Positions 1-7,364 of a stretch of 58,043 bases of DNA are shown in pieces. The notes below the pieces were generated by a model. The model ran no database searches. It was not told the origin of the DNA and saw only the letters and a list, made by a program, of their open reading frames with translations. This DNA comes from a bacterium (Candidatus Blackallbacteria) CG13_big_fil_rev_8_21_14_2_50_49_14 (GTDB lineage: Bacteria; Cyanobacteriota; Sericytochromatia; UBA7694). The stretch is taken from NCBI GenBank assembly GCA_002783405.1, contig PFGG01000039.1:1-58043 (forward strand), read 5' to 3'. Numbering within the stretch: position 1 is the stretch's first letter; every line of letters starts with the position of its first letter. The translations under genes and the position numbers were made by a program.

Positions 1-4
1 ATAA

Positions 5-88
5 TTTCCATTGGGCGTTCTCCAATAGTTTAGTCACTTTACAGAGTACGCCCACTTCTTTGGAACTTCAAAATCTCCGAAACTACAG
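5..88. repeat. Hairpin repeat, copy 1 (possible IS end)
   Basis: An 84-bp stretch matches 5057-5138 along most of its length. The first bases (TTTCCA-TGGG-GTTCTC) and the last 19 (AAAATCTCCGAAACTACAG, 70-88) are shared almost exactly, while the middle differs but keeps the ability to fold (GGGCGT...ACGCCC arms). Similarity stops sharply after the shared CTACAG in both copies, as expected of the terminus of a mobile element that would extend leftward, out of the window. The identity of the element is unknown. Confidence 0.6.
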
Positions 89-122
89 TTCACCGATACG
101 GAGAGTTGAGGTAAAAGTGGGA

Positions 123-281
123 ATGATGAGAGACAGTATTGAAAAATTTGGTCATAATAGAAAGGTTCAAGAACAAATTTTAGAGTTTTGGATGTTTGTA
201 GAACAAGCAGGTCTGAAATCCAATTATGATAATACTTTACGGCTTGAAAATATTGCAGTGATGCGAAAATGGTCAGTATGA
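123..281 (+). CDS. Hypothetical small protein (52 aa)
   Basis: I do not recognise this protein. The frame is open back to the window edge, but the upstream part runs through the hairpin repeat, so the first ATG after the repeat was chosen; a weak GAGG lies about 11 nt before it. The product is a charged, probably helical peptide. Its TGA overlaps the ATG of the next small frame by four bases (ATGA at 278-281), which suggests translational coupling toward the HAD gene. It could also be the tail of a gene truncated by the repeat. Confidence 0.3.
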   Translation: MMRDSIEKFGHNRKVQEQILEFWMFVEQAGLKSNYDNTLRLENIAVMRKWSV

Positions 282-376
282 CTCAAATATTAGTTCATGA
301 AGAAGAAGCCATTTCTCTGTCCAGCTTGCCTTGCAACACCGTCACCCACTTGACTGGCGCAAGTGGTGATGAATGA
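278..376 (+). CDS. Hypothetical 32-residue ORF linking to the HAD gene
   Basis: This very short frame reads MTQILVHEEEAISL and ends GASGDE. Its start overlaps the stop of the frame before it, and its stop overlaps the start of the HAD gene; both junctions are ATGA. The chain of overlaps is the only argument that it is translated. Its 3' part is noticeably richer in G+C than the following gene and holds a hairpin (344-368). No family is recognised, and it may be a remnant. Confidence 0.25.
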   Translation: MTQILVHEEEAISLSSLPCNTVTHLTGASGDE

Positions 377-930
377 AAATGGAAAAAAAGAAATTATTGG
401 TTCTAGATTTAGATGAAACGCTTATTTATTCCAGTGAGTCAAAACTAAATAGAGAACAAGATTTTTTTGCTGCTGATTATTATGTCTATAAAAGACCTTA
501 TCTTGACGATTTTTTAGAGTACTGTAGACAAAATTTTTTTATTTCTATTTGGACTTCAGCAGATGCATTTTATGCAAAAGATATAATTAAATCAATATTT
601 AAAGAAGACGATCACTTTGAGTTTATTTGGACAAGAGAGAAATGTACAAATTACTTTGATCAAGAATTTCTAGAGTATATTCCTGTTAAAAATTTTAAGA
701 AAATTAAAAACAAAGGTTATGATTTAAACCATGTAATATGTCTGGATGATTCACCAGAAAAACATATTAAAAATTATGGCAATCTAGTTAGAGTAAAGCC
801 TTATTTTGGTGAAGTTGAAGATAATGAGTTATTATTTTTAATTGAATATCTAAAAAAATTACAGTTTGAAATAAATATTCGTATTGTAGAAAAAAGAGGC
901 TGGAGAAATTTCATATCAAATCATGCTTGA
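373..930 (+). CDS. HAD-superfamily NLI/FCP1-type phosphatase
   Basis: The 185-residue protein begins with the HAD motif I DLDETL at residues 12-17. D12 would be the nucleophile and D14 the acid/base. The segment YKRPYLDDFLEYCRQNFFISIWTS follows the NIF/FCP1 pattern, with the motif II Ser/Thr in IWTS. The later ICLDDSPEKH supplies the motif III/IV acidic residues. The family dephosphorylates Ser/Thr of proteins in eukaryotes; bacterial substrates are mostly unknown. It is complete and far more AT-rich than the genes after 15 kb, which suggests recent acquisition. No clear Shine-Dalgarno is seen; a hairpin ends four bases before the ATG, and the preceding small frame overlaps the start. Confidence 0.75.
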   Translation: MKMEKKKLLVLDLDETLIYSSESKLNREQDFFAADYYVYKRPYLDDFLEYCRQNFFISIWTSADAFYAKDIIKSIFKEDDHFEFIWTREKCTNYFDQEFLEYIPVKNFKKIKNKGYDLNHVICLDDSPEKHIKNYGNLVRVKPYFGEVEDNELLFLIEYLKKLQFEINIRIVEKRGWRNFISNHA

Positions 931-1128
931 TCAAAGATTTTCGAATATACAAATTTCAAAATTGTATTTAAATCAGCCCCGCAACGATGCTCCTCAACCT
1001 GTCTTGCTGCGTAGCGCAAGTTAATGGCGGGCCGTTTTCCTCGACCTAAGGCCAGCAAAGAATCCCTGCTCAGCAGACTGTGCTGCCGAGTTCATAGCAA
1101 TCACTTATGCAAACTCAAGTCTAGAACT

Positions 1129-2298
1129 CTAACGTGTAGGCAATTCGGTTCCTTGGTTCATAATCTCTATATAACGAGTGTAACTGAATAAACGATTTCG
1201 CTTTTGAGCGGTTAATTCGCTGACGATGCTCAAATTCCCTAGATGTCCCAGGCCCTTATTCACAGTAGCAGGAGACAGGCCTGTCTTCTCGCAGAGCTTC
1301 GCTACAGTCGAAAGAGGCGTTTCAAGTAATACTCGATGAATCGCTTGGCAAGATGGAGCTGCTCTGCCGAGTGTATTGATCTTGTCCCTGGATTCGTTAG
1401 CCAGTGCCAATAGCTCTTCAGCAGTCGTGACGGCTTGGTTTGCCGTCATGACGACAGCTTCAGCGAAAAAGTCCAGCCAGGCTTCCCAATCGCCTGTCAT
1501 GCGGACACGGGTCAGCAGTTCATAGTAGTATTGGCGATGTGTTTTAAAAAAAAGACTCAGATATAGCAATGGCTCCCTTAGAACGCCTTGCTCGCAAAGT
1601 AGTAGCGTAATGAGCAAGCGCCCCAATCGACCGTTGCCATCTAGAAATGGATGTATGGTTTCAAACTGGACATGTGCCAAAGCGGCTTTGAGCAAAATCG
1701 GAGTGGGTTCAGGTTGGTCATGAAGAAAGCTTTCCAGATGTCCCATGCATTCCATAACCAGATCTGCTGGAGGCGGAACGAATGCCGCATTGCCAGGACG
1801 CGTTCCCCCAATCCAGTTTTGGCTTCTGCGAAACTCACCCGGCGATTGTCGGCTACCACGCCCTTGGCTCAGTAGCACTTCATGAATTTCACGGATCAGG
1901 CGTAGCGAGAGCGGAAAGCCCTCTTTCAGCCTCTTGAGCCCATACATTAAGGCTGCAACATAGTTACTCACTTCCTCAACGTCATCGAGCGGAACACCAG
2001 GAACCTCATCCAACTCGAAGAGTAGCAAATCTGAGAGGGAGGATTGAGTACCTTCGATCATGGAAGAGAGTACAGCTTCCTTGCGCACATACATGTATAG
2101 GAAAAGGACCGTATCCGGGAGCAGTCTGGTAACGCTGTCCAGACGGCCTAAAGCCAACAAAGCCTGATCAAAACGATTGCGAAGCTCTGGAGTCCATTCG
2201 ATAGGCGGTTGTGGGGGTAAAGCAGCAGGAACATACGCCTTGGCCTTTTCTCCAACCGTTGAAATCGTGACGTAGTACCCTTGAATCTCGCGTAGCAT
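1129..2298 (-). CDS. Fic family AMP-transferase-like protein
   Basis: The protein carries the full Fic core HPFLDGNGRLGR (residues 216-227 from this start), in which His deprotonates the target hydroxyl and GNGR binds phosphates. An N-terminal SSMIEG matches the inhibitory helix motif of class II Fic proteins, so it should be auto-inhibited. A winged-helix segment follows near the C terminus (about 320-375), the common layout of stand-alone bacterial Fic proteins that modify an intracellular target and may regulate transcription. The frame is open to 2373, but that extension covers operator-like repeats. The ATG at 2298, giving MLREIQGYYV, matches the usual family start and has AGGA upstream. 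Confidence 0.85.
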   Translation of the reverse strand: MLREIQGYYVTISTVGEKAKAYVPAALPPQPPIEWTPELRNRFDQALLALGRLDSVTRLLPDTVLFLYMYVRKEAVLSSMIEGTQSSLSDLLLFELDEVPGVPLDDVEEVSNYVAALMYGLKRLKEGFPLSLRLIREIHEVLLSQGRGSRQSPGEFRRSQNWIGGTRPGNAAFVPPPADLVMECMGHLESFLHDQPEPTPILLKAALAHVQFETIHPFLDGNGRLGRLLITLLLCEQGVLREPLLYLSLFFKTHRQYYYELLTRVRMTGDWEAWLDFFAEAVVMTANQAVTTAEELLALANESRDKINTLGRAAPSCQAIHRVLLETPLSTVAKLCEKTGLSPATVNKGLGHLGNLSIVSELTAQKRNRLFSYTRYIEIMNQGTELPTR

Positions 2299-2309
2299 AG
2301 ACAGAATCG

Positions 2310-2366
2310 ATCCTAAAATAATCTTAAATCTTATTTTATCATATTGTGTTATCCTAAAATAAGATT
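2310..2366 (-). promoter_or_regulatory. Operator-like repeats upstream of fic
   Basis: Two exact copies of ATCCTAAAATAA occur at 2310-2321 and 2351-2362. In addition, AATCTTATTTTA (2327-2338) and TAAAATAAGATT (2355-2366) are perfect 12-base inverted arms separated by 16 bases. The block lies just upstream of the chosen fic start and is very AT-rich. I infer a binding site for a regulator, possibly the winged-helix domain of the Fic protein itself; no experiment is visible in the sequence. Confidence 0.5.
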
Positions 2367-2527
2367 GAGCCAAATTTTAGTTTGAGCTTATAGCATAAAT
2401 TTGATTCTCGAAATTAAGAACTGCTAGCAGAGCCTGAAGTGTGATACTTAGAAGGCTCTTACTTGCTGCCGTATCGTACCGACAGAGCGGCACAGTTTGA
2501 TTATTTTACACAATGAGGAAAACCAAG

Positions 2528-2626
2528 ATGGTTGAAGGAAGCTGCCTTTGTGGCAACATCAAGTATCAGCTAGAAATAAATCCTGAACAAATATTTAACT
2601 GTCACTGTAAATTTTGTAGAATGTAG
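2528..2626 (+). pseudogene. Truncated GFA-family (CENP-V/glutathione-dependent formaldehyde-activating) gene
   Basis: The 32-codon frame starts MVEGSCLCGNIKYQ and continues to NCHCKFCRM before a TAG. This matches the N-terminal zinc-binding part of GFA-domain proteins, with cysteine clusters CLCG and CHCKFC. Normal members have 110-150 residues, so about three quarters of the domain is gone. The next gene begins nine bases later. A promoter and ribosome site may still be used, but the remaining peptide should not fold as the enzyme. Confidence 0.7.
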
Positions 2627-2635
2627 GTTTTAGAT

Positions 2636-2953
2636 ATGAAATCAAATATTTCTGGGGGATTAGTACATGAATTGCCTGCTGATTTGGCCAAGTCATTAAC
2701 TGAAAAAGACGTACTGAGTATTTGGGAAACCTTGTCGCCAATTGGCCGTAACGAATTCATTTGCTGGGTTGAGGATGCCAAACAAGAAAAGACAAGATTA
2801 AGACGTATTATTCGAACAATAGAAGAGCTGCAGGAAGGAAAGAAACGACCTTGCTGTTGGGCAGGATGCATACATCGTACTGACAAGAAACCCAGTAATT
2901 GGCAGCAAGATGTTTTGATCGCTAAAAAAACGAATAAGTCCGATACAAAGTAA
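2636..2953 (+). CDS. YdeI/OmdA-family protein
   Basis: The 105-residue protein has the family signature SPIGRNEFICWVEDAK followed by RRIIRTIEEL and the conserved ending KRPCCWAGC-HR. This corresponds to the OmdA domain (bacteriocin-protection YdeI or OmpD-associated). The biochemical function of the family is not established; some members affect envelope stress or antimicrobial peptide resistance. The whole short form is present. The gene follows the truncated GFA fragment by nine bases and could share its promoter. Small proteins of this type are frequent cargo of mobile cassette regions. Confidence 0.7.
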   Translation: MKSNISGGLVHELPADLAKSLTEKDVLSIWETLSPIGRNEFICWVEDAKQEKTRLRRIIRTIEELQEGKKRPCCWAGCIHRTDKKPSNWQQDVLIAKKTNKSDTK

Positions 2954-3036
2954 AATCAAGCCTATCACCAGACTGTGCAAATTGAATTGGAATATTATAT
3001 ACAATGTAGACTCCTGGTAGATAGAAAGGAAAAGTA

Positions 3037-3825
3037 TTGAATACCCTCAGCCTATTAGGTAGCGGTTGGCTTGGTTTTCCATTAGCACTGAATTTCATAA
3101 AAGCGGGTTATAGAGTCAACGTTTCAACGACTTCAGAAGATCGAATTGCGAACTTAAAATCTATCGGTGCCAATCCATTCATCGTAAATATAGACTCATT
3201 AACAAACAACGTTCAACACTTTTTTCAATCAAAGATCCTGATTGTAAATATACCGTCAAAAAGCATTGAAAATTTTCGCAATCTTGTAAACAGGATTGAA
3301 GGTTCCGATATCCAGAAAGTATTGTTTGTAAGTTCTATATCTGTATATGAAAACAAGAAAAGGTCTATTACAGAGTCAGATACTGAATATTTTACGGAAA
3401 CCCCTTTGCTGGAGATAGAGAAATTATTCCAACATAACCGTAAATTTCAAACTACAATCGTAAGATTTGGAGGATTAATCGGTTACAGTAGACACCCAGG
3501 ACATTTTATTAATTTAAAAAAAGTCGTTCAAAATCCTGATTCACCGGTTAATCTGATTCACCAAGATGACTGTATTGGTATTATCAAGCAAATAGTTGAG
3601 CAGCAAGTTTGGGGAGAAATTTTTAATTGTTGTGCAGACACGCACCCAACTAAAAAAGAGTTTTATATGCGTGCAGTGAATCTGATGGGCGGCAGTCCAC
3701 CGGAGTTTGGAGAAACTGATGCCAGGTTTGGAAAGATCATCAAAAATAATAAAGTAAAGCAGTTGTTAAACTACAAGTTTAAACACCCTGATTTAATGAA
3801 AATAGATTTCAATGAGAGCATATAA
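3037..3825 (+). CDS. YeeZ-like SDR-family NAD(P)-dependent oxidoreductase
   Basis: The 262-residue protein opens with a Rossmann glycine motif, GSGWLG, at residues 8-13, followed by ALNFIKAGYRV. It continues with VLFVSSISVYE and a RFGGLIG segment, as in atypical extended SDRs of the YeeZ type. The start is TTG, supported by AAAGGAAAAG seven bases before it. The usual SDR YxxxK pair is not obvious, which is common in this subgroup, so substrate and even activity are uncertain. The A+T content is higher than in the genes after 15 kb, consistent with a transferred region. Confidence 0.75.
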   Translation: MNTLSLLGSGWLGFPLALNFIKAGYRVNVSTTSEDRIANLKSIGANPFIVNIDSLTNNVQHFFQSKILIVNIPSKSIENFRNLVNRIEGSDIQKVLFVSSISVYENKKRSITESDTEYFTETPLLEIEKLFQHNRKFQTTIVRFGGLIGYSRHPGHFINLKKVVQNPDSPVNLIHQDDCIGIIKQIVEQQVWGEIFNCCADTHPTKKEFYMRAVNLMGGSPPEFGETDARFGKIIKNNKVKQLLNYKFKHPDLMKIDFNESI

Positions 3826-3910
3826 CCATGGGTTCGAGCTGAACGGGCTTGTTGGTGAAGCTTGCTCAACCCTACAACCCTGGACAGTAACGCGTTAAAG
3901 GATTTCTTGC

Positions 3911-4165
3911 ATGAATCTGTCCACACTCATACGCAAACCGATTTTGCTGCTCGGTACGAGCACATTGCTCACCCATAGGCTCCTGCCTGCTTCGGCCTGC
4001 TGCTTGTCCTTGCAGTCCTCGTCAGCGGGATTTTCCAGAGCTGGGCCACCGCCGCCGATTCCAAAACCCACCCCGCCCCAGGAAAAATGTATCATGTGGA
4101 TGGGCTGGCCTATCATCTCTACTGCTTGGGGCAGGTCACACCCACTTATCACCCACTTATCTGGA
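3911..4165 (+). pseudogene. Alpha/beta-hydrolase N-terminal remnant
   Basis: Two frames must be joined. The first (3911 on) gives MNLSTLIRKPILLLG. The second, open from about 3979, gives a membrane-like FGLLLVLAVLVSGIFQSWA and then MYHVDGLAYHLYCLGQ. The last part resembles the first strands of secreted alpha/beta-hydrolases, which read roughly VDG-LHLYCLG-G-PT. The nucleophile elbow and everything after it are missing; the homology ends shortly before the deaminase remnant starts at 4173. The frameshift and truncation make it non-functional. Confidence 0.5.
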
Positions 4166-4172
4166 GTCAAGA

Positions 4173-4588
4173 ATGTCTCAGCCCCGCTATTTCATGCAAG
4201 AAGCCCTCAAAATGGCCCCTCAAGGCCTTGAACGAGGTGAATTACCGATTGGCGCTGTGGTTGTCTTTCAAGGGCAGATAATCGCCGCAGCCCATACCCA
4301 AGAATATGCTCAGGGGCGTCTGCTGGTGCATGCTGAATTGCTGGCCCTCGAAATAGCAGATAAAATCAAGCCACTTATGCCCTTGAAATGCCCAGTGATG
4401 GTGCCGTGGCTTTGGTGCAAAACTGGCAGCGCCCAGAGGCCGACTTTCCCAATTATCACCTGCCCCAAATAAACGGGGGGCTCTTGCGGGAGGAGAGCTT
4501 GAACCTGTTTCGGCAATATGTATCACGCCACCACTCAGGCGCTCTCTGGGAATGGGCCACAAACATTATTCAGAAAGCAGCAAAATGA
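4173..4588 (+). pseudogene. Nucleoside deaminase with internal deletion
   Basis: The N-terminal half (YFMQEALKMAPQG, GELPIGAVVV, then HAELLAL) is a clear cytidine-deaminase-like fold with the HAE zinc/proton-shuttle motif. From about 4370 a different frame continues with YALEMPSDGAVAL, LPQINGGLLREESL and LFRQYV, which matches the C terminus of the same deaminase type. The stretch between, which should hold the zinc ligands PCxxC, is missing, and the junction is out of frame. The gene is therefore dead by a deletion of roughly 40-50 codons. The parent would deaminate a free base or nucleoside. Confidence 0.75.
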
Positions 4589-4599
4589 CAATACCCCAT

Positions 4600-4870
4600 G
4601 GCGTTGTTGCATGAATACTGAGATAAAAAAGCCCCCGAGAAGGCCAAAAAGCTGGTAATCTCAGGGTATAAAAAAACATTAATGCCCCAAAACCGAAAAA
4701 TTGGGTCACTGGCCTGGGTATAGCAAATCTTTAAATCAAAGGGGAAGTGTCACATTCTGGTTTTCAAAAGAAGTCCAAGAAAATTGGCTGACAAACGTCA
4801 TGGTACTTTACAAATTACCCTTGAGGGGAACAGAAGGATTGAGTCCGCTCACTCTTTGTTTTAGCAGAGA
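4600..4870 (+). mobile_element. Degenerate IS5-family transposase N-terminal remnant
   Basis: A GGCGTTGTTGCATGAATAC stretch at 4600-4618 resembles IS5-group inverted-repeat ends. Following frames need shifting, but 4731-4796 reads LNQRGSVTFWFSKEVQENWL. This is the conserved start of IS5-type transposases, where an RGSLTxWF motif precedes a basic segment. Stops interrupt the frame on both sides, and the DDE catalytic region is absent. It marks an old insertion within the cluster of broken genes. Confidence 0.6.
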
Positions 4871-5063
4871 TTAAATTAGAAGTCCCTGAATACAATAACT
4901 TTTTTAATTTCAAGTGGAAACTCCGTCTCTTACGATTCAGTTCAGTCAATGCTTTTGGCCCAGGCACTTCTAAAAAACCTTTCATTAGGCGTTCAAAATA
5001 CTTAAAGGCAGAACACGCAAAGTTTCCGACAAACTGATTCAAAAATTCGGGTATACTTTCCAC
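4815..5063 (-). other. Possible start of an unknown transposase next to the repeat
   Basis: The 82-codon GTG-started frame (ESIPEFLNQFVGNF, then FKYFERLMKGFLEVPGPKAL) begins at the inner edge of the 5057-5138 repeat and points away from it, as a transposase would from its terminal repeat. I do not recognise the family, and the frame breaks off where the IS5 remnant begins. It could also be an unrelated remnant or a chance frame. Confidence 0.3.
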
Positions 5064-5138
5064 TGGGAGTTCTCTAAAGTGACGAACCCTTTAGAGAGTA
5101 CGTCCTTCTTTTGAATTTAAAAATCTCCGAAACTACAG
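5057..5138. repeat. Hairpin repeat, copy 2 (possible IS end)
   Basis: This is the second copy of the element at 5-88, in the same orientation. Here the arms GTTCTCTAAAG and CTTTAGAGAGTAC fold into a long stem around a TGACGAACC loop. The last 19 bases (5120-5138) are identical to those of copy 1. The isoprenylcysteine-methyltransferase-like gene starts 43 bases after it. Copies 1 and 2 thus bracket the 89-5056 accessory segment in direct orientation. Confidence 0.6.
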
Positions 5139-5181
5139 GTGGATCCTTCGGGTAAGACATAGAGCTAATGTGGAGGATTGT

Positions 5182-5910
5182 ATGGAGAATAATAATAGCA
5201 GAAGAGAAAATGACGCTCAACATGTGCCTTTTGTTGATTGGTTAAAAATAACCTTTGTATATTGTTTAGTTCCAGTTGCGCTCTTTATAAGTGCTGGAGA
5301 TTTTCAATGGGTTAATGCCTGGATATTTTCTATTGCAATAGTAATAGCAGGTGTTGGTGGTAGAATTTGGGCAGAAAAAAAACATCCAGGAATAGTAGAA
5401 GAACGTTTATCGTCAATCAAAATAGATAAATCGAATATAAAAGTATGGGATAAAATACTTGCTCCACTAATGGCTTTTAGTATTGGATTCCCTTTGCCAA
5501 TAATTGCCGGTCTTGATCATCGGTTTATGTGGTCGCCCATCTTCTCATTTTGGCTATCGCTAATGGGTTTCATATTTATAATCTCTGGTTATTTATTTGC
5601 AGTATGGGCTTTAGCTGAGAATAAGTTTTTTTCTACTGTTGTGCGAATTCAATCAGAGAGAGGACACTCTGTCTGCGATTCTGGTCCATATAGAATGGTT
5701 CGTCATCCAGGTTATGCTGGTAATGTTTTCGCATTATTTGGAATTGTATTATTTTTAAATTCCATATGGGCTCTTATTCCAACATTATTCGCTTTAATGA
5801 TAACGATTATGAGAACAGAAAAAGAAGATCAAACATTGAAAGAAGAACTACCTGGTTATGCTGATTATGCACAACGTGTACATTATAAATTATTCATTGG
5901 TATTTATTAA
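5182..5910 (+). CDS. Isoprenylcysteine carboxyl methyltransferase-family membrane protein
   Basis: The 242-residue integral membrane protein has about five hydrophobic segments. Its C-terminal half carries the family signature SGPYRMVRHPGYAGN, a Glu-containing segment RTEKEDQTLKEEL and PGYADYAQRV, which form the S-adenosylmethionine and lipid-facing active site in ICMT-like enzymes. Bacterial members methylate diverse small molecules or are uncharacterised. The frame opens at a GTG at 5170, but GGAGG at 5172-5176 lies exactly five bases before the ATG at 5182, which decides the start. The gene is AT-rich and stands alone. Confidence 0.8.
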   Translation: MENNNSRRENDAQHVPFVDWLKITFVYCLVPVALFISAGDFQWVNAWIFSIAIVIAGVGGRIWAEKKHPGIVEERLSSIKIDKSNIKVWDKILAPLMAFSIGFPLPIIAGLDHRFMWSPIFSFWLSLMGFIFIISGYLFAVWALAENKFFSTVVRIQSERGHSVCDSGPYRMVRHPGYAGNVFALFGIVLFLNSIWALIPTLFALMITIMRTEKEDQTLKEELPGYADYAQRVHYKLFIGIY

Positions 5911-6032
5911 TCAGGAACTACAGATTAAGCAAAGGTCGCTCTGACATCGCGCGTTATGTTGACTAAATTCCCGTCCTCACTTGCAGATCAACAAGCCGCG
6001 TACCAGACATCATCTAGAGAGGTAACAACGCC

Positions 6033-6620
6033 ATGCGAATTTCATCATTCGTTGTTTTGTCCCTGAGCATCGGGGTGCTGGCAAGCGCGTGTGCAAGCAC
6101 GCGCGTCACATTCACCCCTGATGAGCCACCAGCCTACTTATGTCGGGCAAAGAGCGAAAACAGCGCGATTCTCGTCCTGTGGGCCACACAGTGGCGTCCA
6201 GACCAAAAGGATATCCCTCTGCGCGAGGTCGCTGCAGAGCAAGGCATTACTCACTTCTTCAATACCTCAGGCTGTTATGCTCAAGCAGAAATACGAAAAA
6301 CTTCAGCTGAAGAATTAAGCTCAAAAGAAAAGCTTGAACGGCTCATAAACAGTGCAAACAGCAAGCCTGACCGGGTTCTGATAATTGTAGTTCATGAACT
6401 TGGGCCTGTTGTAAAACTATTCTCTTCACTCGCCTTTATTGATGGTGGAACAGAAGTCGTGCTAAGTATAAGCGAGTATGGAGCACAAAGAAGGCATCCA
6501 TCACAGACCTTTTCTGTGCGCTGGGAAAACGGAGGGCCAGGCATCATCAAGGGAGTAGAGTCTCTGCCAGAAGATATGGAAGCTGCGCTTATTGCAAGCC
6601 TGAAACCAAACACACAATGA
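6033..6620 (+). CDS. Predicted lipoprotein of unknown function
   Basis: The 195-residue protein starts with a short basic N terminus, a hydrophobic stretch and a lipobox, LASAC, so lipidation at the following Cys is likely. The mature part is mixed alpha/beta with two further Cys residues and no motif I recognise. GAGAGGTAAC precedes the ATG by about seven bases. It is bounded upstream by 120 bases and downstream by a 156-bp spacer that contains the first TCTACAAACTCGTT motif. It is probably cassette-type cargo. Confidence 0.65.
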   Translation: MRISSFVVLSLSIGVLASACASTRVTFTPDEPPAYLCRAKSENSAILVLWATQWRPDQKDIPLREVAAEQGITHFFNTSGCYAQAEIRKTSAEELSSKEKLERLINSANSKPDRVLIIVVHELGPVVKLFSSLAFIDGGTEVVLSISEYGAQRRHPSQTFSVRWENGGPGIIKGVESLPEDMEAALIASLKPNTQ

Positions 6621-6710
6621 AGGAAAGTCTCACCCATGCCGACCTTCGCAAGAAACAGAAAAACTGGATAAAACAGTGCGCAATATTCTTCGAAAGCATC
6701 ACGAAACAGA

Positions 6711-6724
6711 TCTACAAACTCGTT
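6711..6724 (+). repeat. TCTACAAACTYGTT motif, copy 1
   Basis: The sequence TCTACAAACTCGTT, followed by TTAGGC, lies 53 bases before the flavin-reductase start. The same motif recurs at 7331 and 11417, always on the plus strand and upstream of a gene. GTT followed by a TAG-like triplet resembles the right-hand core of integron attC sites, but no complementary left half is visible here. Confidence 0.35.
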
Positions 6725-6776
6725 TTAGGCTTTCTGAAAGTAAATGGCCAAAATAGTTAGAAAGGAAAGTGAAAAA

Positions 6777-7304
6777 ATGAGTCGAAAAAAAATATTAGGA
6801 ATAAATGGCAGCGCAAGCATAAATTCAACGAATCGAAATATTTTAAAAAATATATATAAATATCTTAGTATCGAATGTGATTATCAAATCATCGATAATC
6901 TTAACACATATCCACATTTTCAAACTGAACTGACAGATTCAAATGTGCCGGAAGATATAGTTAATTTACGCAATGAAATTCTGAACTCTGACGGAATCAT
7001 TATATCATCGCCAGAATATATATTTAGTATTCCAAGTAGACTAAAAAATATTATTGAATGGTGTGTTTCAACCACCGTATTTTCAGATAAACCCATTTGC
7101 ATCATTACAGCTTCAGCAAGTGGAGAAAAAGGCCACGAAGAACTAAAATTAATCATGAAAACAGTACAAGCGAAAATTTCTGAAGAATTATGCTTATTAA
7201 TAAGTGGATCAAAAGGAAAATTTAATCAAAATGGGGATATTATAGATGAAAGTTTAGAAGAAAAGCTTAAAAAGCTTATGATACAATTTGAACAATCCAT
7301 ATGA
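6777..7304 (+). CDS. NADPH-dependent FMN reductase-family flavoprotein
   Basis: The 175-residue protein has a flavodoxin-like fold: ILGINGSASINSTNRNI forms the phosphate-binding loop for FMN, and SPEYIFSIPSRLKNIIEW is the second conserved flavin contact of the NADPH-dependent FMN reductase family (the usual form is SPEYNxSxPGxLKNAIDW). It should reduce FMN or a quinone or azo substrate in the cytoplasm. The frame opens earlier, at 6744, but the ATG at 6777 has AAAGGAAAG in good position and matches the family start. The gene is very AT-rich relative to its neighbours, suggesting a different donor. Confidence 0.8.
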   Translation: MSRKKILGINGSASINSTNRNILKNIYKYLSIECDYQIIDNLNTYPHFQTELTDSNVPEDIVNLRNEILNSDGIIISSPEYIFSIPSRLKNIIEWCVSTTVFSDKPICIITASASGEKGHEELKLIMKTVQAKISEELCLLISGSKGKFNQNGDIIDESLEEKLKKLMIQFEQSI

Positions 7305-7346
7305 AATAAGCCTCCTTCGTCAGTGCTTATTCTACAAACTTGTTAG
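7305..7346 (+). repeat. Hairpin plus TCTACAAACTTGTTAG motif, copy 2
   Basis: AATAAGC (7305-7311) and GCTTATT (7325-7331) form a perfect seven-base stem directly after the flavin-reductase stop. The stem runs into TCTACAAACTTGTTAG at 7331-7346, and the next gene starts 18 bases later. The stem may act as a terminator or as part of a recombination site. It lacks a T tract, which argues against a simple terminator. Confidence 0.4.
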
Positions 7347-7364
7347 TCAAAAAAGGAAAATCAG

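Noticed and set aside
60-122. N-terminal extension of the first small frame
   Set aside because: This part of the frame runs through the hairpin repeat copy, so it is probably not coding; the ATG at 123 was used.
5941-5960. GCGCGTTATGTTGAC as an attC end
   Set aside because: It resembles the right end of some attC sites, but no complementary partner occurs between the stop at 5910 and this point.
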